Positions 14,124 to 20,553 of a DNA stretch of 20,680 nucleotides are shown here, in pieces. How positions within the stretch are numbered: the first letter of the stretch is position 1; the number at the start of each line of letters is the position of its first letter. The stretch comes from JAIPEL01 sp050115795 (GTDB taxonomy: Bacteria > Desulfobacterota > Desulfobacteria > Desulfobacterales > CAFBRK01): assembly GCA_050115795.1 (NCBI GenBank), contig JASFPT010000040.1:1-20680 (forward strand), given 5' to 3'. The notes below the pieces were generated by a model that worked only from the letters and a program-made list of their open reading frames with translations, was not told where the DNA came from and did no database searches. The position numbers and the translations under genes were made by a program.

Positions 14124-15624
14124 AGCGATGAAAGATCTCCTCTGCCTGCAGATAGTGTCGCCCGATATCGCGGCGCAGATCGAGGCGATTGCCTTCCGGG
14201 TTTTCTCTTGGAATCACCCGGATCTTTCCGTTGTCGAAGGCGGCCAGAAGCTTTTTGCGAAGCCGGTCCGCCACCTCACCCCGCTGTTCTCCAGGTTTGA
14301 CCGTGGCGTTTGCATTGAGGAAGGCCACGCGGGTTCCGTCGGACTTGAACTGGTGTTCCGTCTCGTCCCAATCCATGGCGGACGGGATCACCTGGATCCC
14401 CTTTCGCTTCATGTATTTGAAATCGAGCGCCACCGGTTCGCCTTTGGTGCAGGACCAGGGGTAGCCCTTCTGGCCGTCGGGGCCCCCGGGGCCCGTAACG
14501 AGCGCCAGACAAAGGGAGAGTTGCTCTTCCCGGACCTCCGGAGCCACCTGATCGAGCGTCCCCTCCATGGTGGCCGCGATGAGCTGGCCCAGATTCCGCA
14601 GACGGCGGGCCACCGGCTGCGCCTCGGGTTCACCCGGACGGATATTGATCTCCGATACCCGAATCCGGGTGGGGCGCCCGGCCGCGTTCATCGAAACGAA
14701 GCAGCCGGGGTACAGGATGCAGGGCCGCAGGATCCCCCGCTCGGACATGGCTCGGATTACCGGGCGGGCGATGGTTTCGCCCGCCATCTCCAGCAGTTCG
14801 GGCGATTCCATGGGGTGGGGCGAGATGGCCCCCACACCGCCGGTGATCGGATTTTCTTTGCTGGACGGCCCCTCGAATCGTTCCGGGTAGTCCATGGCGG
14901 TGGGCAGAATCTGAAAATTGCCCCTGGCATCGACCAGGATCGTAAAGCTGATCTCCACACCCGACATGCGGCTTTCGATCAACAGGGGCCATGGGTTCTT
15001 TTTTCCGTACTGTTTTTTGTAGCTGTCTTTGTAGTCCCGGAAAAGGGTGTCGTAGACCTCGCGGATTTCCCAGGCGTTTAAAATGATCCGCGCCCCTTTC
15101 CCTCCCGCGCTGTAAGGGTACTTGAGCACCGACCCGCCGAAGCGGTCGATGTGGTCGAGGCAGGTGGCCTTCACGGCGCGGTAGTCCTTGGCATCGACCT
15201 GGGTCCAGGCGTCGGCCACCGGAACGCCGGCATCCCGGCACAGCTCTTTGCAGCGGATCTTGTCCCCTTCGATGAAGGCGCCTTCCCGGCTCAATCCAAG
15301 GACGCGTTTTTCAAAGCCCTGCTCGGCCAGCGTGTCCACGAGGCCCTCGAACAGAAGCGCCTCTGGCATCGGCACCAGATAGTCGATGCGGTCCGATGCC
15401 ATGGCTTCGGCAATCCCCCGGGCGTAGTCTGCCACCGAATTGCTCTGGGTGGGAACAAAGGACACCGGCCAGTTGAGGGACGCCACGAATCTGGGCATGG
15501 CAGGGGTGCCGCGAACCACCACGCCTTCATACGCTTCTTCGGTGGTCTCGCTGGTGGCCGTGGACACGACAAAAGCACAAAGCAGGGTCCTGCCGTCGGT
15601 TCCGGCAAAGGCGATTTTTTTCAT
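14122..15624 (-). CDS. PurD-like ATP-grasp protein (phosphoribosylamine-glycine ligase family)
   Basis: Glycinamide ribonucleotide synthetase (PurD) joins glycine to phosphoribosylamine with ATP in purine synthesis. This 500-residue protein follows the PurD plan: an N-terminal nucleotide-like fold with VPMPEALLFEGLVDTL, EGDKIRCKELCRDAGVPVADA, the ATP-grasp loop LKYPYSAGGKGARI, ESRMSGVEISFTILVD, LPTAMDYPERFEGPSSKENPITGGVGAISPHP and the metal-binding SEINIRPGEPEAQPVARRL. It is about 70 residues longer than E. coli PurD. Several conserved positions differ, for example PTAMDYPER where PurD usually has a QDHKR-type sequence, and INIRPGEPE where PurD has FNCRFGDPE. It may therefore be a diverged true PurD or a paralog with another substrate, so I give no symbol. 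GAGG lies 5 nt before the ATG. The gene stands alone, 3.6 kb from purE, and ends inside palindrome copy C. Confidence 0.85.
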   Translation of the reverse strand: MKKIAFAGTDGRTLLCAFVVSTATSETTEEAYEGVVVRGTPAMPRFVASLNWPVSFVPTQSNSVADYARGIAEAMASDRIDYLVPMPEALLFEGLVDTLAEQGFEKRVLGLSREGAFIEGDKIRCKELCRDAGVPVADAWTQVDAKDYRAVKATCLDHIDRFGGSVLKYPYSAGGKGARIILNAWEIREVYDTLFRDYKDSYKKQYGKKNPWPLLIESRMSGVEISFTILVDARGNFQILPTAMDYPERFEGPSSKENPITGGVGAISPHPMESPELLEMAGETIARPVIRAMSERGILRPCILYPGCFVSMNAAGRPTRIRVSEINIRPGEPEAQPVARRLRNLGQLIAATMEGTLDQVAPEVREEQLSLCLALVTGPGGPDGQKGYPWSCTKGEPVALDFKYMKRKGIQVIPSAMDWDETEHQFKSDGTRVAFLNANATVKPGEQRGEVADRLRKKLLAAFDNGKIRVIPRENPEGNRLDLRRDIGRHYLQAEEIFHR

Positions 15625-16080
15625 GGGATCCTCATGGCATTTAGAGGGGTTGGCATGCTTCGGCTCCGATTGACCGGCCCCGAATCGTTCAGTGGCTCAG
15701 CCATCGAAGCCTCCGGCAAGAGTGTTTGACAATCCCTGATAAGAGAAAAGCGGTTTTGGCTGAAGGTGTCGGGTTTGTCGCGGGACTGTCAAGGGACACG
15801 CTTTCCTTCATCACGGTCGAAGGCGAGTTTTTTCACTGTAATGAATGGGTTCGCGGACCGCGAAGCCCTTATAAAATCGCGGCAGCGATTTTATAATGCT
15901 TGAATTTAAACCCGGAGATGGCTACTATGGGTGCCGTCATCGATACCGACGCCGCCGACCGGTGGACAGGAGATCCATACCACATATAGTTTTGGAATTC
16001 AACCGACATACAACATACGGTATTTCGATCGGGCATCGCGTTGACCCGCCGTGCGGAGATGGGCTGGGGGGCTGGGGCAG
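15625..16080. other. 456-bp intergenic region with palindrome copy D
   Basis: The region separates the divergent purD-like and DUF1992 genes. Apart from composite palindrome copy D (15850-15896) I find no gene or clear promoter. A 20-codon ORF (15927-15989) with CCGGAG 9 nt upstream is possible but unsupported by homology. Confidence 0.6.
15850..15896 (-). repeat. Composite palindrome, copy D (inverted order)
   Basis: P2 comes first: TTCGCG (15850-15855), loop GAC, CGCGAA (15859-15864). Four nt later P1 has 12-bp perfect arms, TTATAAAATCGC (15869-15880) and GCGATTTTATAA (15885-15896), around GGCA. The P1-P2 order is reversed relative to copies B and E, so the composite has a direction. It does not touch a gene end here. 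Confidence 0.85.
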
Positions 16081-16455
16081 ATGATACCGGGTTTTGAACA
16101 GATTGTGGAAGAGCGGATCCGCCAGGCGCAGGAAGGGGGGGAGTTCGCCGATCTTCCCGGCGCCGGAAAGCCGCTGGTGCTCGAAGACCTCTCGGGCGTC
16201 CCTGAAGAGCTGCGGCTGGCCTACAAGATTCTGAAAAATGCGGATTGCAAACCGCCGGAGCTCCAGCTCAAAGATGAAATCCATCGCACCGAGGAGCTCC
16301 TGGCAAATATGACCGACGCCCGGGAAAAATTCCGGACCCTCAAGAAGCTCAACTTTCTGATCATGAAGTTCAACACCATTCGTGGAACGTCGACCGCTTT
16401 TGAAATGCCCCAGCGCTACGAAGCCCGCCTCGTGGATCGGTTCGGGCAAACATAA
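16081..16455 (+). CDS. DUF1992 (DnaJ-homolog subfamily C member 28-like) protein
   Basis: The 124-residue protein matches the DUF1992 domain almost end to end: FEQIVEERIRQAQEGGEFADLPGAGKPLVLEDLSGVPEELRLAYKILKNADCKPPELQLKDEI. The GEFADLPGAGKPL block is the family's most recognisable segment. In eukaryotes the domain is found in DNAJC28, but bacterial members are stand-alone and uncharacterised, and no J domain is present here. The rest is probably a helical hairpin (RTEELLANMTDAREKFRTLKKLNFLIMKFNTIRG). The frame is open to a GTG at 16051, but the ATG at 16081 fits the family start. The TAA stop (16453-16455) lies inside palindrome copy E. The membrane-protein gene and ddl follow on the same strand after 150 bp. 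Confidence 0.88.
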   Translation: MIPGFEQIVEERIRQAQEGGEFADLPGAGKPLVLEDLSGVPEELRLAYKILKNADCKPPELQLKDEIHRTEELLANMTDAREKFRTLKKLNFLIMKFNTIRGTSTAFEMPQRYEARLVDRFGQT

Positions 16456-16499
16456 AATCGCCGCCGCGATGTTGTCATGGATGGTTCGCGCGCCGCGAA
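16452..16499 (+). repeat. Composite palindrome, copy E (overlaps DUF1992 stop)
   Basis: P1 has a perfect left arm ATAAAATCGC (16452-16461), loop CGCC, and a decayed right arm GCGATGTTGT. Nine nt later P2 is perfect: TTCGCG (16485-16490), loop CGC, CGCGAA (16494-16499). The TAA in the P1 left arm is the stop codon of the DUF1992 gene. Confidence 0.8.
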
Positions 16500-16613
16500 A
16501 AAGGTAGACAGCAAAGCCGGGTAACCTCCCATTTTTTCCGTCGGCAAAGCATTCACCCTTTCCGGCATGATCGATCGCTCCTGCCCATCTGTCGCAAGGA
16601 GTTTCCTTTGCCC

Positions 16614-17096
16614 ATGTTTCGCAGCCAACCCAACGGCAACGAGGGGCTGTTTAAAAGCGTCATGATGGCCTATGCCATTCTGGTGCTGCATGTGTTGCTC
16701 ATCGCCGGGCTCGGGATTTTGGTGCTTTTTTTCAGGGGAATCGTTCAATACATGTTCTGGATCTTCCTGGCGGGGGCAAGTGGAATCGCCTTTTCGGGCT
16801 ATCTTTTCTATCGACGCATGAAGGCAGAGGGCCGAACCCTGCGCGAAATGCTCCGCTCGCCCGCTTTCGGGGGAAGGTCGGTGGAGGTCAGCCTGCTGGG
16901 AGGGCTGGCGTCTTTTCGGCTCGGGCAGCCGGTTTCCCGCCCGGAGCTTCCCGGCAGGACGGAAGACCTCCCCCGGCTTGAAGATCCGGAGGCCCTGCGG
17001 GAAAAAGAGCTCGCAACCCTGCTCCGGCTGTTGGATAAGAACCTCATCTCACCGGAAGAATACCAAAAAGCGAAACAGGACATTCTGCAATCATGA
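16614..17096 (+). CDS. Small two-helix membrane protein with SHOCT-like C-terminus
   Basis: The 160-residue protein has two membrane helices near the N-terminus (AYAILVLHVLLIAGLGILVLFF and YMFWIFLAGASGIAFSGYLFY) in a hairpin, followed by a basic stretch (RRMKAEGRTLREMLR) that should be cytoplasmic. A linker leads to a C-terminal helical segment, LREKELATLLRLLDKNLISPEEYQKAKQDIL, which resembles the short SHOCT-type domain found at the ends of many bacterial membrane proteins. The function is unknown. AAGGAG lies 12 nt before the ATG used here, and 6 nt before a TTG at 16608 that would add two residues; the TTG is a real alternative start. The stop overlaps the ddl start (ATGA at 17093-17096), so the two are translationally coupled and the protein may act near peptidoglycan precursor synthesis; that link is inference. 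Confidence 0.82.
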   Translation: MFRSQPNGNEGLFKSVMMAYAILVLHVLLIAGLGILVLFFRGIVQYMFWIFLAGASGIAFSGYLFYRRMKAEGRTLREMLRSPAFGGRSVEVSLLGGLASFRLGQPVSRPELPGRTEDLPRLEDPEALREKELATLLRLLDKNLISPEEYQKAKQDILQS

Positions 17097-18028
17097 AAAG
17101 ACGAACCGTTGCCCTGCTATCCGGCGGGATCTCCTCCGAGCGGGAGGTCTCCCTGAACAGTGGAAACCAGGTATACGAGGCCCTGGACAAGGAAAAGTAC
17201 CGGGTGGTCCGCTACGATCCGAAGACCGATCTGGCTCGGCTGGTCGCCGACGCCGAGACCATCGACGTTGCCCTGATCATTCTTCACGGACCGTTCGGTG
17301 AGGACGGTACGGTTCAGGGCCTGCTGGATCTGCTCGGCATCCCGTATCAGGGGGCGGGCGTGCTGGGAAGCGCGGCGGCCATGAACAAACTGGCTGCAAA
17401 GCGGCTTTACGCCCAGAGCGGACTTCCGGTGCCCGCTTACCAGGTGGTCGGAAAAAGGGAAGAATTCGAAGCAGCCGCCTGCGTTGCCGATCTGGGTATG
17501 CCCCTGGTGGTCAAGCCGGTTGCGGCCGGCTCCAGCGTCGGCATGACCATCGTGCGCAAAGAGGAGGATCTGGCGCCGGCCATCGACACCGCCTTTGCGT
17601 TCGACCGTCAGGTGCTGGTGGAGGCGTTTATCGACGGGGTGGAGGTCACCGGCGGGGTTATCGGAAACGACCTCGTGGAGGCGCTGCCGCTTATCGAAAT
17701 CATTCCCGGCGAGGGGCACGAATTTTTCGACTACACGGCCAAGTACACCCCCGGCGCCACCCAGGAAATCTGCCCGGCCCGGATCGATGCGGCGCTGACC
17801 GAAAAGGCGCAGCGCTATGCGGTCGCGGCGCACCAGGCGCTTTTTTGCCGCGGATACAGCCGCACCGACATGATTCTCAAAGACGGCGAGTTCTATGTCC
17901 TGGAGACCAACACCATCCCGGGAATGACTCAGACCAGCCTCTTTCCCCAGGCAGCTGCGGTCGCCGGCCTGGATTTTACCCGGCTTCTGGATCGGCTCCT
18001 CGAATTGGCTCTGGAGGACGGCGCGTAG
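17093..18028 (+). CDS. ddl: D-alanine--D-alanine ligase
   Basis: Ddl makes the D-Ala-D-Ala dipeptide used in the peptidoglycan stem, in the cytoplasm and at the cost of ATP. The 311-residue length is normal for the short DdlB class. Diagnostic parts are LLSGGISSEREVSLNSG (residues 8-24), LHGPFGEDGTVQGLLDLLGIPYQGAGVLGSAAAMNKLAAK (64-103), the ATP-grasp segment PLVVKPVAAGSSVGM, VEAFIDGVEVTGGVIG, and the C-terminal TDMILKDGEFYVLETNTIPGMTQTSLFPQAA. The start overlaps the stop of the membrane-protein gene in an ATGA arrangement. It lies outside the usual dcw cluster. The TAG stop is at the centre of a perfect palindrome with 14-bp arms (18011-18041). The C-terminal residues LELALEDGA are therefore partly encoded by that palindrome. 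Confidence 0.95.
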   Translation: MKRRTVALLSGGISSEREVSLNSGNQVYEALDKEKYRVVRYDPKTDLARLVADAETIDVALIILHGPFGEDGTVQGLLDLLGIPYQGAGVLGSAAAMNKLAAKRLYAQSGLPVPAYQVVGKREEFEAAACVADLGMPLVVKPVAAGSSVGMTIVRKEEDLAPAIDTAFAFDRQVLVEAFIDGVEVTGGVIGNDLVEALPLIEIIPGEGHEFFDYTAKYTPGATQEICPARIDAALTEKAQRYAVAAHQALFCRGYSRTDMILKDGEFYVLETNTIPGMTQTSLFPQAAAVAGLDFTRLLDRLLELALEDGA

Positions 18029-18041
18029 CGCCGTCCTCCAG
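18011..18041. repeat. Perfect 14-bp-arm palindrome at ddl stop codon
   Basis: CTGGAGGACGGCGC (18011-18024) and GCGCCGTCCTCCAG (18028-18041) are exact inverted arms around a GTA loop. The TAG stop of ddl (18026-18028) is at the centre. The transcript would fold into a very stable hairpin, but no T run follows, so it is not a standard intrinsic terminator; mRNA 3'-end protection or a repeat-insertion footprint is possible. Confidence 0.9.
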
Positions 18042-18176
18042 CTGTTAAGCCGCCCAGCTGTTAAGCTATTGAGCGAAAACAGAAAAGGCAAAAAAGCGAA
18101 TCCTAATGGATTGCCTGTTTTGGGTTTATTCGGTCTTCTTGCTTGGCAGCTCAACAGCTGAACAGCTCAGCAGCCT
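18040..18176. repeat. Inverted-repeat-bounded segment E1 (AGCTGTTAAGC units)
   Basis: The left end has AGCTGTTAAGC twice (18040-18050, 18056-18066). The right end (18147-18176) carries the same word in inverted, diverged form (CAGCTCAACAGCTGAACAGC). The inside has further inverted pairs (AAAACAG with CTGTTTT, GGCAA with TTGCC, AATCC with GGATT), so the whole segment can fold as a long imperfect hairpin. It fills most of the gap between ddl and the ATP-grasp gene. Confidence 0.6.
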
Positions 18177-18251
18177 GTCCAAACATCCTCCGCAGGTGAA
18201 ACGTTTCGGACAGCACTCAAGCAGACTCTGTCCTTCAACGAAGGAATCGTT

Positions 18252-19001
18252 ATGATCATCCGGGGCCACCAGGAGTTGATGCGCCGGTATGCGGAGTTGA
18301 AGCCCGGAGACATCTTCATCGGGCAGGTCGGCGCAAGGTCCATCCATCAGGCGCTGCTGATCGACTGCCAGGCGCGGAGAATCCGCTGCTTTCCCTCGGC
18401 CCTGGCCCAGTGCCTGCATCATTCCAAGACGGCCCAGGCCTTTGTATTGAAAGAATTCATGCTGCCAGAGACCCGGGTCATCTCCCGCAGAAGCGATCTG
18501 CTGGCCGCCGCCACCGCCTACGGTAAGGCGGGCATCGGAGCGGTGGTGACCAAACAGAACCAGATGCATTGCGGCCACGGCGTTCGAAAGTGGGATTCGA
18601 TCGAGATGCTCTACAACCTGCTCGGCCTTGAAGCCGACGCCTTTCCCTTTGTGCTGCAGCCGTTTCTTCCCGAGTTTACCGATGTCCGGGCGATCGTCGC
18701 CGGACAGTACCGGGAAGCCTATGCGCGAAGCAATCCGGGGGGGTTCCGGAAGAATCTGGCGGCGGGGGGCCGCAGCGTGCCCTATGAACTGTCTTCCGAG
18801 GAGGTGGACTTCTGCCGCCGGGTGATGGAGCGGGCAGGGTTTCCCTACGCCCACATCGACCTGCACATCACCCCCGACGGAAAGATCTACCTTTCAGAGA
18901 TCGCCCTGAACGGCGGGCTCAAGGGCGCTGCCGTCAAGCGCCCCGAACTGGACCAGATCAAGCAGGAGATTCTGGAACTGCTCGCCAGGGGCGCCAAATG
19001 A
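18252..19001 (+). CDS. Orphan ATP-grasp (RimK-like) protein
   Basis: The 249-residue protein has the C-terminal layout of a RimK-type ATP-grasp enzyme: VLQPFLPEFTDVRAIVAGQYREAYARSNPGGFRKNLAAGG, then FCRRVMERAGFPYAHIDLHITPDGKIYLSEIALNGGLKGA. There DVRAIV, the FRKNLAAGG loop and the DLH...SEIALNGG metal-binding block correspond to known ATP-grasp positions. The N-terminal ~100 residues are less typical (MIIRGHQELMRRYAELKPGDIFIGQVGARSIHQALLIDCQ...). Family members ligate a carboxylate to an amine or thiol, but neither partner can be read here. AAGGA lies 6 nt before the ATG, so the start is secure. The gene is on its own between two inverted-repeat-bounded segments (E1, E2), downstream of ddl and upstream of purE, both of which use or relate to ATP-driven ligation; a functional link is inference. 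Confidence 0.82.
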   Translation: MIIRGHQELMRRYAELKPGDIFIGQVGARSIHQALLIDCQARRIRCFPSALAQCLHHSKTAQAFVLKEFMLPETRVISRRSDLLAAATAYGKAGIGAVVTKQNQMHCGHGVRKWDSIEMLYNLLGLEADAFPFVLQPFLPEFTDVRAIVAGQYREAYARSNPGGFRKNLAAGGRSVPYELSSEEVDFCRRVMERAGFPYAHIDLHITPDGKIYLSEIALNGGLKGAAVKRPELDQIKQEILELLARGAK

Positions 19002-19003
19002 GC

Positions 19004-19175
19004 GGTTAAGCCGATGAGCTGATAAGCCAAGAAAATGAATAGAATTTGTCGATGGGAAACTCAGACGGGTTTTGAACCGGATCCCCCATGGTTTTTGTCG
19101 TTACTCATTATTTTTATTTTTGTATCCTTGGCATTGGCTTAACAGCTTAATCGCTTATCGGCTTAACAGCTAATC
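19004..19175. repeat. Inverted-repeat-bounded segment E2
   Basis: The left end (19004-19030) reads GGTTAAGCC, GAGCTGATAAGCC; the right end (19136-19175) reads the inverse, GGCTTAACAGC, TTATCGGCTTAACAGC. GCCAAG and CTTGGC pair inside. The ends share the AGCTGTTAAGC unit with E1, but the inside is different and AT-rich. E2 starts three bases after the ATP-grasp stop and ends just before the purE ribosome-binding site. Confidence 0.6.
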
Positions 19176-19194
19176 AAGGGAAGGAGTGTCACCA

Positions 19195-19707
19195 GTGAGC
19201 GATAGACCAGGCAAGAAAAAGGTCGGCATCGTCATGGGGAGCGATTCGGATTTCGAGGTCATGAAGGCGGCGGCCGACGTGCTCAAGAAGTTCGAGATTC
19301 CCTTTGAGATCGCCGTGGCCTCGGCCCACCGCACCCCGGCCCGGGCGGCTGATTTCGCCTCGGGGGCCAAAAAGCGTGGTGTTGCCGTCATCATCGCCGG
19401 CGCCGGCCACGCCGCCCACCTGGCCGGCGCCATGGCCGCCCACACAACCCTGCCAATCATCGGGGTGCCGATCGACTCTTCGGCCCTGGCCGGCTTCGAC
19501 GCGCTGCTGTCCACGGTGCAGATGCCGCCGGGGATACCGGTGGCCACGGTGGCCGTTGGAAAGCCCGGCGCCTACAATGCCGGCGTCCTTGCCGCCCAGA
19601 TCCTGGCCCTGTCGGATCCGGCGCTGGCCGCGCGCCTCGACGCCTTCAAGCAGGAGATGGCCGACAAGGTGGTCGAAAAGTCCAAAAAGATCGAAGATGC
19701 GGTCTGA
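19195..19707 (+). CDS. purE: 5-(carboxyamino)imidazole ribonucleotide mutase (PurE class I)
   Basis: PurE class I rearranges N5-CAIR to CAIR in purine synthesis, normally after PurK. The 170-residue protein has the family blocks GIVMGSDSDFEVM (substrate phosphate loop, residues 11-23), ASAHRTPARA (42-51, with the catalytic-region His), VIIAGAGHAAHLAGAMAA (65-82) and VPIDSSALAGFDALLSTVQMPPGIPVATVAVGKPGAYNAGVLAAQIL. One residue is unusual: His follows GAG where class I enzymes normally have Gly (GAGGAAHLPG). Two GTG codons are possible starts; the one at 19186 overlaps the AAGGAG itself, so I use 19195, which sits 8 nt after it. The stop overlaps the next ORF by 11 bp, so the two are coupled. 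No purK is present in the window. Confidence 0.95.
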   Translation: MSDRPGKKKVGIVMGSDSDFEVMKAAADVLKKFEIPFEIAVASAHRTPARAADFASGAKKRGVAVIIAGAGHAAHLAGAMAAHTTLPIIGVPIDSSALAGFDALLSTVQMPPGIPVATVAVGKPGAYNAGVLAAQILALSDPALAARLDAFKQEMADKVVEKSKKIEDAV

Positions 19708-20344
19708 CCACATCCGCCGCATCGATCCGGCCCGGCCGGAGCCGGAGATCATCGAAGAGGCGGCCGGGGCGATCGCCGCCAAAAAGGTGGTGGTCTTTCC
19801 CACCCGATGTCTCTACGGCCTCGGTGCCGATGCCTTTGACGCTCAGACGGTGGAACAGGTATTCTCCCTCAAACAGCGCCCGGAAAACAAGCCGGTTCTC
19901 GTGCTGATCCCCAACCGGCGGGAAGTTTCCCGCCTGGCCACCCGCGTTTCGGAGGCCGCCAGAAGGCTCATGGACGAAATCTGGCCCGGCGATCTGACCC
20001 TGGTATTTTTTGCACGGCCGGAGGTGCCGGAAATCCTGACCGCCGGCACCGGAAAAATCGGCATCCGGCTGCCCGGCCACCCTGTGGCCGCCGCCCTGGT
20101 CGAAGCGATAGGCCGGCCGATCACCGGCACCAGCGCCAACCTCTCCGGCGGTTCCGGCGTGGCCCGGGTTCAGGAACTGGCCCCTGAGATCGCAGACCGC
20201 GTGGATCTGATCCTCGACGCCGGTCCGTTGAAGGGCGGCGTCGGCTCGATCGTGGTCGACGTCACCGTCGACCCGCCCAAAATCCTCCGGGAGGGGAGGC
20301 TCCTGGCTTCGGATCTGGCCCCGTTTCTGTCACTGCGAGATTGA
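19697..20344 (+). CDS. TsaC/YrdC/Sua5-family threonylcarbamoyl-AMP synthase
   Basis: This family makes threonylcarbamoyl-AMP from threonine, bicarbonate and ATP for the t6A37 modification of ANN-reading tRNAs. The 215-residue protein shows VVVFPTRCLYGLGADA (nucleotide-binding, near residues 32-47), SLKQRPENKPVLVLIP, WPGDLTLVF, GIRLPGHP, ITGTSANLSGGSG and GSIVVDVTVDPPKILREGRL, all diagnostic. It lacks the extra C-terminal Sua5 domain, so it is the short TsaC/YrdC type; some YrdC homologs have other roles, so I leave the symbol blank. The ATG at 19697 lies inside purE with no good Shine-Dalgarno, so translational coupling is likely. The long frame that begins at 19304 is a shadow of purE upstream of this ATG. 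The stop TGA overlaps the -35 box of the tRNA-Leu promoter. Confidence 0.93.
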   Translation: MRSDHIRRIDPARPEPEIIEEAAGAIAAKKVVVFPTRCLYGLGADAFDAQTVEQVFSLKQRPENKPVLVLIPNRREVSRLATRVSEAARRLMDEIWPGDLTLVFFARPEVPEILTAGTGKIGIRLPGHPVAAALVEAIGRPITGTSANLSGGSGVARVQELAPEIADRVDLILDAGPLKGGVGSIVVDVTVDPPKILREGRLLASDLAPFLSLRD

Positions 20345-20369
20345 CAGCCGGTGCGGTATTTCCTATATG
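20341..20369 (+). promoter_or_regulatory. tRNA-Leu promoter overlapping the TsaC stop codon
   Basis: TTGACA (20341-20346) is followed after exactly 17 nt by TATATG (20364-20369). The -35 box includes the TGA stop of the TsaC-like gene. The tRNA begins 53 nt downstream of the -10. A GCCGCGC/GCGCGGC hairpin with AAA loop (20376-20392) lies between them and could form in the tRNA leader. Confidence 0.65.
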
Positions 20370-20421
20370 AACCCTGCCGCGCAAAGCGCGGCTTTCATGA
20401 ATCGGCGCCAGCCGGTTCATC

Positions 20422-20508
20422 GCCGGAGTGGCGGAATTGGTAGACGCACGGGACTCAAAATCCCGCGGTGGCAACACTGTGTGAGTTCGATTCTCACCTC
20501 CGGCACCA
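20422..20508 (+). tRNA. tRNA-Leu (anticodon CAA)
   Basis: The 87-nt gene has a perfect 7-bp acceptor stem (GCCGGAG/CTCCGGC), an anticodon stem CGGGA/TCCCG with loop CTCAAAA (anticodon CAA, reading UUG), a long class II variable arm, a T arm GTGAG/CTCAC with TTCGATT and an encoded CCA. It has its own promoter and terminator. Confidence 0.95.
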
Positions 20509-20512
20509 TAAA

Positions 20513-20553
20513 AACCAAAAGCGGGCAGCCAAAAGCGGCTGCCCGTTTTGGCT
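20513..20553 (+). terminator. Intrinsic terminator after tRNA-Leu
   Basis: Arms CGGGCAGCC (20522-20530) and GGCTGCCCG (20537-20545) enclose a 6-nt loop; AAAA before and TTTT after extend the stem. The hairpin begins 14 nt after the tRNA CCA. The last 127 bases to the window edge (20554-20680) show no gene I can support. Confidence 0.85.

Noticed and set aside
14098..15081. 327-codon plus-strand frame opposite the purD-like gene
   Set aside because: The minus strand has a clear ATP-grasp protein there; the opposite frame is a GC-rich shadow.
15726..15760. TTGACA in the purD-like/DUF1992 gap
   Set aside because: No acceptable -10 box lies 15-19 nt downstream.
15927..15989. 20-codon ORF with CCGGAG upstream, before the DUF1992 gene
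   Set aside because: Too short to judge, no run of repeated regulatory codons as in a leader peptide, and no attenuator after it.
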